64,000 bases of DNA from Gemmatimonadales bacterium (GTDB lineage Bacteria; Gemmatimonadota; Glassbacteria; GWA2-58-10), in contig JAJRTS010000100.1 in assembly GCA_024278175.1 (NCBI GenBank), positions 1 to 64,000 of the forward strand, written 5' to 3'. The notes beneath the pieces were generated by a model. The model was not told the DNA's origin. It did no database searches and saw nothing but the letters and a program-made list of their open reading frames with translations. Position numbers and translations under genes: made by a program. Positions 56,999 through 64,000 of this stretch are shown here, piece by piece; positions within the stretch are counted from its first letter, which is position 1; each line of letters opens with the position of its first letter.

Positions 56999-57808
56999 AT
57001 GGTCAGCATGGAAAAGCGGATTTTCGACAAGCTCCGTAAGCTGGTTTATCAGAAAAGCGGAATATCTCTGGGCGTTCACAAGGAAGCGCTTGTCACCTCC
57101 AGGGTGGGCAAGCGCATGCGCAAGCTGGGCATGGATGATTTCGAGAGTTATCTGGAGCACCTGGTCGCCGATCAAAGCGGCCAGGAGGTAGTGCAGTTGC
57201 TCGATGTGATCTCTACCAACGTGACCCATTTTTTCCGCGAGGCCCGGCATTTCGATGTGCTGGCCGATTTACTCCGGCACTGGTCCGGCCAGGGCCAGAG
57301 CCGCTTCCGGCTCTGGTGCTCCGCGGCTTCCAGCGGCGAGGAACCCTACACTATCGCGATGATCATGCGTGAGGTGCTCGACAACGGCGCCGATGCAAAG
57401 TTACTGGCTACGGATATCTCTACCCGGGTCCTGGAGGAGGCCAGGGCAGGCGTTTACGAGGACGGGCACATGGAAAAAATTCCGCAGCAACTGCTGAAAA
57501 AATATTTCAACAAGCGCGGAGGAACCGGCAAGGGGCTGTGGGAAGTGCGCCAGACACTCAAGCAACTGATCACGTTCGGCAGGCTCAATCTCTCGGTGTT
57601 TCCCTATGCGCTCAAGGGACCGCTGGACGTCATTTTCTGCCGGAACGTGATGATCTATTTCGACAATGACATGCGCAGCCGCGTACTTGCCAACATGCAC
57701 AAACTTCTCAAACCAGGCGGATACCTGATAGTCGGCCATGCGGAAAGCCTGACCGGCCTTGTAAGCGAGTTCGAGCACGTCAGTCCGTCCGTGTATGTAA
57801 AAGCATAA
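56999..57808 (+). CDS. cheR: chemotaxis protein methyltransferase CheR
   Basis: This 269-residue enzyme methylates glutamates of chemoreceptors with S-adenosylmethionine. The N-terminal helical domain covers residues 1-75 (FDKLRKLVYQKSGISLG). The SAM-binding domain follows with LWCSAASSGEEPYTIAM, LLATDISTRVLEEARAGVY, DVIFCRNVMIYFD and YLIVGHAESL. I chose the ATG at 56999 with AGGG upstream; a TTG at 56972 or ATG at 57008 are options. It is the third gene of the chemosensory operon. There is no TPR extension. Confidence 0.88.
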   Translation: MVSMEKRIFDKLRKLVYQKSGISLGVHKEALVTSRVGKRMRKLGMDDFESYLEHLVADQSGQEVVQLLDVISTNVTHFFREARHFDVLADLLRHWSGQGQSRFRLWCSAASSGEEPYTIAMIMREVLDNGADAKLLATDISTRVLEEARAGVYEDGHMEKIPQQLLKKYFNKRGGTGKGLWEVRQTLKQLITFGRLNLSVFPYALKGPLDVIFCRNVMIYFDNDMRSRVLANMHKLLKPGGYLIVGHAESLTGLVSEFEHVSPSVYVKA

Positions 57809-58600
57809 AACCCGCTTACTTTCCCGGTGCGCTCACTGCGGCCGGGGAATCAAGCCCGGCCCTGGCGGGCGGCAATATTTTTACCGGTGTCGAATTTCTG
57901 CACATCCTCAATGAATCTGCCCGGCAGTTCGTTGCCGAAGCCCTCCACCGCCGTGGCGGCCAGCCTGCTCTGCATTTCCCCCCCTGCTCTCAATCAGCGC
58001 CTCAAGCGTGAAGAGAGCCGGTCGCGCCCGGACCAGGGGATCAAATGTCAATATATAAATTTAAATTTGACGAAACTGATGGAATACAACAATATGCGCA
58101 ATAAAGGAATACCGTGTCAAATTAGGTTGACATTTCTCCTGCTCACCGCGATATTGGAACTTCAGCTTAAGTTATTGTAAACAAAGCATTAGGCGGCTCA
58201 ACTTCTTTCGGGCGCATTTTTCCTGATAATCCCTGCCGGGAACCAGGGGGGGCCCCATGATCTGTACCATTGGTCAGAGGGGAAAAAATGAATGGAAAAC
58301 GGTTGTTGACAACCTGGGATGAGCGGTAAATCCAGTCGATAGTAAGAACGTATCCGGCAGGCTCGAAAGCCTCGGTGCTTCAGAATCGTGCAAAAGACCT
58401 GCGCGCCGTTGAAGCTTGAGAGTGTCGTTGTTGAGGCCGCTGCCCGTACGAGCCAGGTCCTCGGCCAGGATTGTACTGATCGAGATTGTTTACATATCGT
58501 GCTTCAGAATAGGCTGTCTGGAACAGACCGCAACTCTTCCATGCCGGATCGGCCATGGCGAAACGGTTCAGGTGGTCACCGTGTGGCAAAGGGAGTAATT
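57809..58600. other. long gap before the HD-domain gene
   Basis: This gap of about 790 bases is less GC-rich near 58050-58190. The left part (57850-58046) holds a minus-strand gene remnant, listed separately. The right part contains two copies of GTGCTTCAGAAT (near 58376 and 58500) and a TTGACA near 58306, but no clear promoter. I see no convincing gene on the right side; an upstream in-frame extension of the HD-domain gene (from 58388) does not look like protein of its family. Confidence 0.4.
57850..58046 (-). pseudogene. possible 3' remnant of an unknown gene
   Basis: Read on the minus strand, a coding-like stretch DPLVRARPALFTLEALIES runs into SRLAATAVEGFGNELPGRF and FIEDVQKFDTGK, ending at a TGA at 57850-57852, provided one base is removed from the seven C at about 57978-57984. 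Residue composition looks protein-like, but no start is visible and the upstream part is not coding. I recognise no family. It may be the end of a deleted gene. Confidence 0.3.
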
Positions 58601-59839
58601 TTGCTTCTTTATGTTGATGATATCATGCCGGGAATGCAGCTTGAGAGCGCGATCGCGCTCAAGGCCGGCAGTTATCTGATTACGCCTAAAGAAGCCCCTG
58701 ATGGGCTGAATGAGAAGTTCATCGATTCGATCCGGCGTTTTTCGAAGCAGCTTACGCCGCTGCCGGATTTCGTCAACATCATCGAGAACGAAAGCACGCT
58801 CGCCAAGCTTCACGAGGTGCTGTCCGCCGATATTGCCAGGGTGGCCGAAGCGGTCAAGGCCGGCGGCGATACGCCGAATTTTCTCTCCGATGGTGAACTG
58901 GAGGAAAAAGTGTCGCGGGTTGTGGACAAGGTCCTGGCCAACCCGGACGTAATCCGCGAGGTCTATCAGTTCAAAAACGCTTTCCGCGAGGGCGCCGACA
59001 GCAAAACCGCCCTGCTGGACCACACGTTTCGGGTTACACTGCTGGCGGCCGCCACGGGAGTGAAACTTCGCATGTCCGTGGTTTCGATGATCAATCTGGT
59101 AATCGCCTCGCTGATGCATGATATGGGTATCCTGCGCTCAGAGCAGTATCCGGCCCTGCAGGTGCTGGACGAGTTTAATGACGACCAGCTTCAGGATTTT
59201 GTGGATGAGCACACAGGACATTCGGTCGAGACTTTCAAGAATGCCGGGATGTCGATGCTGCCCCAGACCAGGTTGGACATTGCGCGGACGATTGAACTGC
59301 ACCACAGGATAGACCTGGCTACCGAGAAACCACGCTCGCCGGCGGTGGTGCTGCACCTGGCCGATCTGGTCGACGAGGTGATCGGGCCGCAGCCCCATAA
59401 GCTGCGCTACAATTTCTCGCGGGAACAACTCCGCATACTCGGAACCGGCATGGCCAAGCGCAACGGGACCAACCGCGTAATACTCGCCCTGGTGAAGCTT
59501 TACCGCAAGGTGCCCGTGGCCTGGGATACCGTGGTCGCGATCACCGAGTTGTTCGGCCAGCAGGAGCTGACAATCGAGAACTACGAGGAAAAGCTGAAAG
59601 ATATTCTCGATATCTGCCCCCATGCCAAGCAGAAGCCGTACCCCTCGCTCAGCGGCGGCAAGGTGCCGCGGATGGTCTATTGCAACGACCTCGAGCAGAA
59701 GTATCAATGCGAACATCGCGGCCAGAGCCAGGTGGCCATCCAGATGCCCTCGGGCAAGATGGTCCAGTTTTTCAAGTGCGGCACCATGACCAACCGCCTG
59801 GTCAAGCTCAACCGCGAGAGCAAGCCCAACGGAGATTGA
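58601..59839 (+). CDS. HD-domain (HD-GYP-like) regulatory protein
   Basis: This 412-residue protein opens MLLYVDDIMPGMQLESAI, a pattern like the N-terminal domain of HD-GYP proteins. The HD part follows: LLDHTFRVTLLAA, SLMHDMGILR with the His-Asp pair, EHTGHSVETFK and IELHHRIDL. There is no GYP motif, so c-di-GMP hydrolysis is uncertain. The last 100 residues contain Cys-rich ICPHAKQKPYP and MVYCNDLEQKYQCEHRG, perhaps a metal site. I chose the TTG at 58601, 5 bases after GGGAG. It lies downstream of the chemosensory genes after a long gap and has its own terminator at 59881. Likely a signalling protein. Confidence 0.75.
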   Translation: MLLYVDDIMPGMQLESAIALKAGSYLITPKEAPDGLNEKFIDSIRRFSKQLTPLPDFVNIIENESTLAKLHEVLSADIARVAEAVKAGGDTPNFLSDGELEEKVSRVVDKVLANPDVIREVYQFKNAFREGADSKTALLDHTFRVTLLAAATGVKLRMSVVSMINLVIASLMHDMGILRSEQYPALQVLDEFNDDQLQDFVDEHTGHSVETFKNAGMSMLPQTRLDIARTIELHHRIDLATEKPRSPAVVLHLADLVDEVIGPQPHKLRYNFSREQLRILGTGMAKRNGTNRVILALVKLYRKVPVAWDTVVAITELFGQQELTIENYEEKLKDILDICPHAKQKPYPSLSGGKVPRMVYCNDLEQKYQCEHRGQSQVAIQMPSGKMVQFFKCGTMTNRLVKLNRESKPNGD

Positions 59840-59880
59840 TTTTTACGCGCCCCCCGCTACGGATTTTGCAACCTCTGTCC

Positions 59881-59919
59881 CCCTAGGGCCGGATACATTA
59901 CCGGCTGGAGGGTTTTTTT
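59881..59919 (+). terminator. Rho-independent terminator after the HD-domain gene
   Basis: CCCT...GCCGG pairs with CCGGC...AGGG with an inner mismatch, followed by seven T. It lies 42 bases after the stop. Confidence 0.65.
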
Positions 59920-60033
59920 ATTGTGCCGGGCCGGGTAAGGTGTGGCGCAATTGCAGTTGAGGGGGGTAATTTGGAATAGGTAAAGACTATCGTTGTTTAA
60001 GTATAATAGTAAGTGTCTAATACAGGAGCACGT

Positions 60034-61011
60034 ATGTTTGATTATTATCCGAAATGTATTTTTTGTTTTTGTGAATTGCCGAAAGACAGAAAAGGAGTTG
60101 GTGAACACGTTTATCCAAAGAGCATATATGGATGCTGGAGAATATACGATGTTTGCGACAATTGTATGAAATTCTTTGGGGATGAAGTAGATCAATTAGC
60201 AACAAAAAATCCGCAAATCATTAAGGCAATGGAAAAACTTGGTATTGGCAAGCCTGAGAAGTACTACGAGCAAATACCATTTGTAGGTGAAGATACAAAT
60301 GATGGAAGAGCTATACAGATGGTTTATCGAGAGGGGAATTTAAGAACTAAAACTACGAAAAAAGAGGATAAGTTTATTGAGTGTCCTGAGAAAGATTGGG
60401 AAAATATAGGCGTTGCATGGTTGCGAAAAGCTATTGGCAAGAAGTTGAGCGAGGAAGAACTAAATAAAGAAATAGATGTATTGCGTGAGTCATACAAACA
60501 GCTAACACCTGGTGAAGAATTATATTCTGCTAAATTGGGATATCGCACAAGGAAGAGGCAAGTCAAGAATCCCCGAATAGATAGTGATACTTTACCAAGC
60601 ATTTCTCCGCTAGTTGCCAAAATAGCATACAGTTTTCTAATATATGTTGATCCTTTAATGTTTGAAGAAGATGATATATTAAGACGCCATGCACGATATG
60701 GTGAATTATTGCCTGAGTATACAATTAACTGGTGTTCTGATGCCGACCACAGTGATAAAGTCGATAGATTCCACCGTATAGTAATTTATGCAGGACTGCT
60801 TGGTACTTTGTTGGATGTTACATTTTTTGGGTCAATAACTTGGAGAGTGGTATTTAAGAAAAGTATCAGTTATGAATTGAAAGGATTTAACAATATTAAG
60901 GCCACACATGTTGCATTAGTTATAGATTTTTCAGATATAAATTCAAAAACGAAATGGTTGGGCATCCAGGAAGAAAATAGAAAGATGGAGTATCGGGAGT
61001 TAATAATATAG
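60034..61011 (+). CDS. AT-rich gene for an HNH-like protein
   Basis: This 325-residue protein is encoded in DNA far richer in A and T than its neighbours. The N terminus has Cys8-x2-Cys11, then GEHVYPKSIYG with Glu24-His25, then VCDNCMKFF with Cys41 and Cys44. This is the zinc-finger/HNH layout of restriction-like endonucleases, though Met45 stands where Asn is usual. Residues 50-200 are charged and probably helical. Residues 205-300 include hydrophobic stretches (AKIAYSFLIYVDPLMF, IVIYAGLLGTLLDVTFFG) and end in strands. The ATG at 60034 follows AGGAG; a TATAAT lies at 60002-60007. The composition signals recent transfer. It may belong to a defence or mobile function, but this is unproven. 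Confidence 0.65.
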   Translation: MFDYYPKCIFCFCELPKDRKGVGEHVYPKSIYGCWRIYDVCDNCMKFFGDEVDQLATKNPQIIKAMEKLGIGKPEKYYEQIPFVGEDTNDGRAIQMVYREGNLRTKTTKKEDKFIECPEKDWENIGVAWLRKAIGKKLSEEELNKEIDVLRESYKQLTPGEELYSAKLGYRTRKRQVKNPRIDSDTLPSISPLVAKIAYSFLIYVDPLMFEEDDILRRHARYGELLPEYTINWCSDADHSDKVDRFHRIVIYAGLLGTLLDVTFFGSITWRVVFKKSISYELKGFNNIKATHVALVIDFSDINSKTKWLGIQEENRKMEYRELII

Positions 61012-61024
61012 GCAGGAGCACCCC

Positions 61025-61597
61025 ATGAAAACCACCTGCGCCTGGGTTCCGGCCGGCGACCCTCTATATAAAGCTTACCACGACACCGAGTGGGGTGTGC
61101 CGGTCCACGACGACCGCACCATCTTCGAGTTTCTCACCCTGGAGAGCGCCCAGGCGGGCCTGAGCTGGATCACGGTGCTGCGCAAGCGCAAGAACTACCG
61201 CGCCGCGTTCGATAATTTCGACCCGTGTAAAGTGGCCCGCTACGACCAGGCAAAGTACAACGAGCTGATGGCCAATCCGGGGCTGATCCGCAACAAGCTC
61301 AAAATCCGCGCGGCGATCAGCAACGCGGCCCGGTTCCTGGAAGTAGCCGAACAGTTCGGCTCGTTCGACAAGTATATCTGGGGGTTCGTGGGTGGAAAAC
61401 CGATTGTCAACGCCTGGAAGACACTCCGGGAGCTGCCGGTATATACTCCCGGGGCCGAGGCCCTGAGCAGGGACCTCAAGCAGCGCGGGTTCAAGTTCGT
61501 GGGGCCCACGGTGGTCTACTCCCACATGCAGGCCACCGGGATGGTGCTGGATCACACCACGGACTGTTTCCGCTACCGGGAGCTGCTGCCGAAATAA
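61025..61597 (+). CDS. tag: DNA-3-methyladenine glycosylase I
   Basis: This 190-residue enzyme removes 3-methyladenine from alkylated DNA. The zinc-holding residues are Cys5, His19, His177 and Cys181, as in E. coli Tag, with YHDTEWGVPVHDD and the long helix-hairpin-helix part (FLTLESAQAGLSWITVLRKR, AYxxAF-like repeats). Length matches the family (about 187). The ATG follows AGGAG. It lies 13 bases after the AT-rich gene, whose own start region carries a similar CAGGAGCAC leader. GC content returns to the level of the genome here. Confidence 0.93.
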   Translation: MKTTCAWVPAGDPLYKAYHDTEWGVPVHDDRTIFEFLTLESAQAGLSWITVLRKRKNYRAAFDNFDPCKVARYDQAKYNELMANPGLIRNKLKIRAAISNAARFLEVAEQFGSFDKYIWGFVGGKPIVNAWKTLRELPVYTPGAEALSRDLKQRGFKFVGPTVVYSHMQATGMVLDHTTDCFRYRELLPK

Positions 61598-61652
61598 AGC
61601 CTGGATTTAATTGCAGGGCTGTCGAAAGCAAACCGGGATGGGCTGCCATGCC

Positions 61653-61961
61653 TTAGCGCCCCCTGCGCCGGCGGGCTTTTCTGGCGCAGGGCGTGTCCTT
61701 GCGGCGGGGTACCGGCCGGGCGCTGACTACCTTGCGTCTGCCGGCCGTAAGGAGCAGCGAGTCGCCGTGCTCCTCCACGGCCAGCACGTCGTAGCCGGCC
61801 ATGCGAAGGCTCTCGGCCAGGTCCAGGCCCACCGGCCCGACCTCCACAAGCGCGGCCAGCGGCACTCCCGGCGCGGTGCGGTCGAGCGCGGCCTTGATCC
61901 GGACGAAATTCAGCGGGCAGGGCGTGCCCACCAGGTCCAGCGTATTTTGTTCCGCGGCCAT
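61653..61961 (-). CDS. TusA/SirA-like sulfur carrier with basic C-terminal tail
   Basis: This 102-residue protein opens MAAEQNTLDLVGTPCPLNFV, with Cys15 in the CPxP-like motif of TusA/YeeD/SirA folds, here CPLN. The fold continues with VRIKAALDRTAPGVPLAALVEVG and ESLRMAGYDVLAVEE. The tail of about 20 residues is strongly basic and contains another Cys (KDTPCARKARRRRG). TusA-type proteins pass persulfide sulfur, or act on thiol oxidation. It starts 8 bases after the stop of the large hydrolase gene, so the two are probably cotranscribed. Function is inferred from the fold. Confidence 0.75.
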   Translation of the reverse strand: MAAEQNTLDLVGTPCPLNFVRIKAALDRTAPGVPLAALVEVGPVGLDLAESLRMAGYDVLAVEEHGDSLLLTAGRRKVVSARPVPRRKDTPCARKARRRRGR

Positions 61962-61969
61962 CGCGACGC

Positions 61970-64000
61970 TCAGCGTTTGAATGCCATCTTGGCCCAGCCG
62001 GACATGATCGAGGCCAGCTCGGCGGGGTCGTTGTATACTCCAGTGTAAAATTTCTTCCCCGCCCTGGCCCTGTCGAAAGTGTCCATGCTCCAGCGGTAAG
62101 TCTCCCGCACCTCGCGCCTGTCCACCAGTTTCTTTTCCGCATCCAGTGCATTGAAGACCCACACCGGCCGGGGAGCCAGTATGCCCGCAAGTTGCGGCAG
62201 GTCGTGGCTGGTGAGCGCGCGCGGCAGGAAATCCTGGAAATGCCAGCTGTAGAGCTTGGCCCGCGCCAGCTCGCTCCACGACACCAGGCTGGAGTCGGCC
62301 AGCACACCGGCGACCTCCGGGTCGACGGCGGCGGCGTAGAGTGCGTGAAGACCGCAACTGTTGCGGCCGGCCACCGCGATATTACGGGGGTCGATATCCT
62401 CTCGCGTGCGAAGGTACTCCACGGCGCGGCCGATATCGAACACGCGCATGGCGAAAATCGAGCGCCCCAGCTTCAGCCCGTCGTAGGCCACCCCGGCCAT
62501 CACGCCCAGGACCTGGGCCTCGTACCCGCCCGCGCGGTCGCGGTTGCTACGGCGGGTGATTTCTGTCTCTCCGTAGCCGCGCAAGTCCACCGCCAGCACG
62601 GCGTAACCCTGCGCCGCCAGTGAGCGCGCCAGCTCGATATCGGCGGCGGAGCGGCCCCTGGAGTCGGCCAGCACAATCGCGGCGGCCTTTCCATCCCCTT
62701 CGGGCTTAAACAGCAAAGCAGGCAGGTAGATGTCGTCCTCGGAGTAGATCGCCAGTTTCTCCACCACGGGAGATTGTCCTTCCACCTCGCCCAGGCTGAC
62801 CGCCACGGGGGGAGAGTCGGGGGAGGGATTGGCCAGCAGATTTTTGAGTTGGCCGCGAAGAGTGTCCCGCAGGGCGACGAGGTTGTCTTTACGCCGGGGC
62901 GGTTTGCGCGTGGGGAGGATTTTGTCCAGTTGCTGAGCGGCCCATTTCCAGAGCGGAACGCCGGTCTCGTTGAGGATCTGCCCGCTGCTGGAAACCAGCA
63001 GGCTGTCCTCGGGTTCCACGTGCAGGGGCGGCTCGGCCCCGTCGTTTTCGCGACCGTAAAACCAGCGGCCGAACCACTGGTAGGTGGGCTCGCGCATCTC
63101 GCGGAAAAAGCCGTGGGGCTGCTCGCTTTCCACCCAGCTCATTTTCTCCGGCGCGCCCAGGGTTTTATAAAGCCACCGGGATTGCGCCCACGAGCGCAGA
63201 CTGGAGCGATGGACTCCCCCGGCCGACTCCTTGATCAGCCGGTAGGGTCGGGGCCAGGCCGCGGCCATCAGGTCCGCGTGGGTAATCTTAAACGGGACCA
63301 GCCGCGGCAGGTTCTGCTCCCCGTCGCCGATCCCCCCCGAGCCCAGCGCCATCTCCGGCCCTGTCACGGTGCCCACCGGCACTGCCACCTTGATTCTCTC
63401 TTCCAACGGCGTAAGGTGCAGCGTCACAGTGCCGCCGCCGCTGTTGCCCGTGATCCCGATCCGGGTGGTGTCCACCTCGCTTCGTGAGCAGAGGTAATCG
63501 ATCCCCCGGATGCCGTCCCAGAGGCGAAGAGCCATCAGGTGTTTGCCCATCAGGAACAGCGGGTTTGCGCTCATACTGTGCTCGCGGGTGGGGCTGGGCA
63601 GGATTTTCTGTCCGTCATCGGTAAGGTACTGGTAGCGCTCACCCTGGCCGAACGGGTCGTAGATCAGCACCACGTAGCCCTTCTGCACCAGGCCCAGGCA
63701 CACCGAGTGATACTTCTCGTAGGCCTTGCCGTTCTCGCTGTGGCCGCAGGACACCAGGATTCCCGGCCACGGACCGGGGCCGCTGTTCTGGGGAACGTAC
63801 AGGTTGGCGGTCACCGGAATCCCCGGCTGAGATTCGAACAGCACGTTCTCGATCCGGTAACTTTGCCGGTCCAGTATGCGGACGGTTCTGGCGTTCAGGG
63901 GAGTCCTCTCCGGGAACGGCAGACCCAGCGCCGTGCGATAGTTTCGCAGCAGTTTTGCCCGGTAGCTCTGCCAGTCCGATTCGTTTTCGATGCGGGCGAA
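61970..64000 (-). CDS. two-domain alpha/beta hydrolase (acetyl-esterase-like), partial at window edge
   Basis: The frame is open from the right edge to a stop at 61970, 676 residues visible. The start is beyond the window; an internal GTG at 63844 is not the true start because the upstream frame is open and protein-like (RTPLNARTVRILDRQSYRIE). The first alpha/beta hydrolase domain has SCGHSENGKAYEKYHS and GITGNSGGGTV with the nucleophile Ser. A second one has IVLADSRGRSAADIELARSL, VDLRGYGETE and VAGRNSCGLHALYAA, with a Ser in a changed elbow. A linker of about 100 residues lies between. Such doublets act as carbohydrate acetyl esterases or peptidase-like enzymes. The substrate is unknown. The TusA-like gene follows. 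Confidence 0.8.
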   Translation of the reverse strand, partial: FARIENESDWQSYRAKLLRNYRTALGLPFPERTPLNARTVRILDRQSYRIENVLFESQPGIPVTANLYVPQNSGPGPWPGILVSCGHSENGKAYEKYHSVCLGLVQKGYVVLIYDPFGQGERYQYLTDDGQKILPSPTREHSMSANPLFLMGKHLMALRLWDGIRGIDYLCSRSEVDTTRIGITGNSGGGTVTLHLTPLEERIKVAVPVGTVTGPEMALGSGGIGDGEQNLPRLVPFKITHADLMAAAWPRPYRLIKESAGGVHRSSLRSWAQSRWLYKTLGAPEKMSWVESEQPHGFFREMREPTYQWFGRWFYGRENDGAEPPLHVEPEDSLLVSSSGQILNETGVPLWKWAAQQLDKILPTRKPPRRKDNLVALRDTLRGQLKNLLANPSPDSPPVAVSLGEVEGQSPVVEKLAIYSEDDIYLPALLFKPEGDGKAAAIVLADSRGRSAADIELARSLAAQGYAVLAVDLRGYGETEITRRSNRDRAGGYEAQVLGVMAGVAYDGLKLGRSIFAMRVFDIGRAVEYLRTREDIDPRNIAVAGRNSCGLHALYAAAVDPEVAGVLADSSLVSWSELARAKLYSWHFQDFLPRALTSHDLPQLAGILAPRPVWVFNALDAEKKLVDRREVRETYRWSMDTFDRARAGKKFYTGVYNDPAELASIMSGWAKMAFKR

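Noticed and set aside
57827-58180. 117-codon plus-strand frame after cheR
   Set aside because: No ribosome binding site, odd composition, and the minus strand of the same region is more protein-like.

Overview
The window is about 64 kb of a GC-rich bacterial chromosome. It carries one complete rRNA operon, genes tightly packed on both strands, many exported or lipobox-bearing proteins, and several TTG start codons backed by good Shine-Dalgarno sites. I cannot name the taxon by eye. The mix of DUF4330-like protein, TPR-fused alkaline-phosphatase-superfamily lipoproteins, paired M16 peptidases and many glycan enzymes would suit an uncultured lineage in or near the FCB group (low confidence). 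The full-length 16S gene at 47493-49051 is the way to settle it.

Layout. (1) 323-16619, minus strand: a surface-polysaccharide locus read from a promoter near 16662-16690. In transcription order it encodes a GT39-like membrane glycosyltransferase with TPRs, an alkaline-phosphatase-superfamily enzyme, a UDP-GlcNAc 2-epimerase, a WbpD-like N-acetyltransferase, a glycosyltransferase, a frameshifted asparagine-synthetase-like amidotransferase, two glycosyltransferases, a DUF4330-like repeat protein, a small membrane protein and a glycosyltransferase-DUF218 fusion. The epimerase, acetyltransferase and amidotransferase together suggest an amidated diacetamido-uronic acid sugar. (2) 16782-23394, plus strand: a two-domain amidase lipoprotein, a GH20 hexosaminidase, a lipoprotein and a TIM-barrel protein. 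(3) 23917-36457: a clan-A glycoside hydrolase, an M16 catalytic/non-catalytic pair, a divergent SGNH/MBOAT O-acylation pair, a GH88-like hydrolase, a jelly-roll plus beta-propeller protein and a zinc dehydrogenase. Most look exported and act on glycans. (4) 36687-46936: a tandem cyclic-nucleotide-binding-fold protein, two paralogous sulfatase-fold/TPR lipoproteins (the second broken by single-base indels), an AhbD/NirJ-like radical SAM enzyme, a sigma-54-type mini-transcription unit for a 61-residue protein, an aminotransferase, a ferredoxin and ThiE. (5) 47087-52889: the rRNA operon 16S-tRNA-Ile-tRNA-Ala-23S-5S with three promoters, boxA sites and an RNase III stem. (6) 52993-64000: LhgO, an exported metallo-beta-lactamase-fold protein, a response regulator/CheW/CheR set, an HD-domain protein, an AT-rich HNH-like island gene, Tag, a TusA-like protein and a two-domain esterase running off the right edge.

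Dispersed inverted-repeat elements lie in many of the gaps. Two long genes, and perhaps a third remnant, are disrupted by single-base indels in or beside short homopolymers. These are either assembly errors or recent decay. The least explained items are the sigma-54 mini-unit near 44068-44405, the AT-rich HNH-like gene, the internally repeated DUF4330-like protein and the threonine-type sulfatase-fold enzymes.
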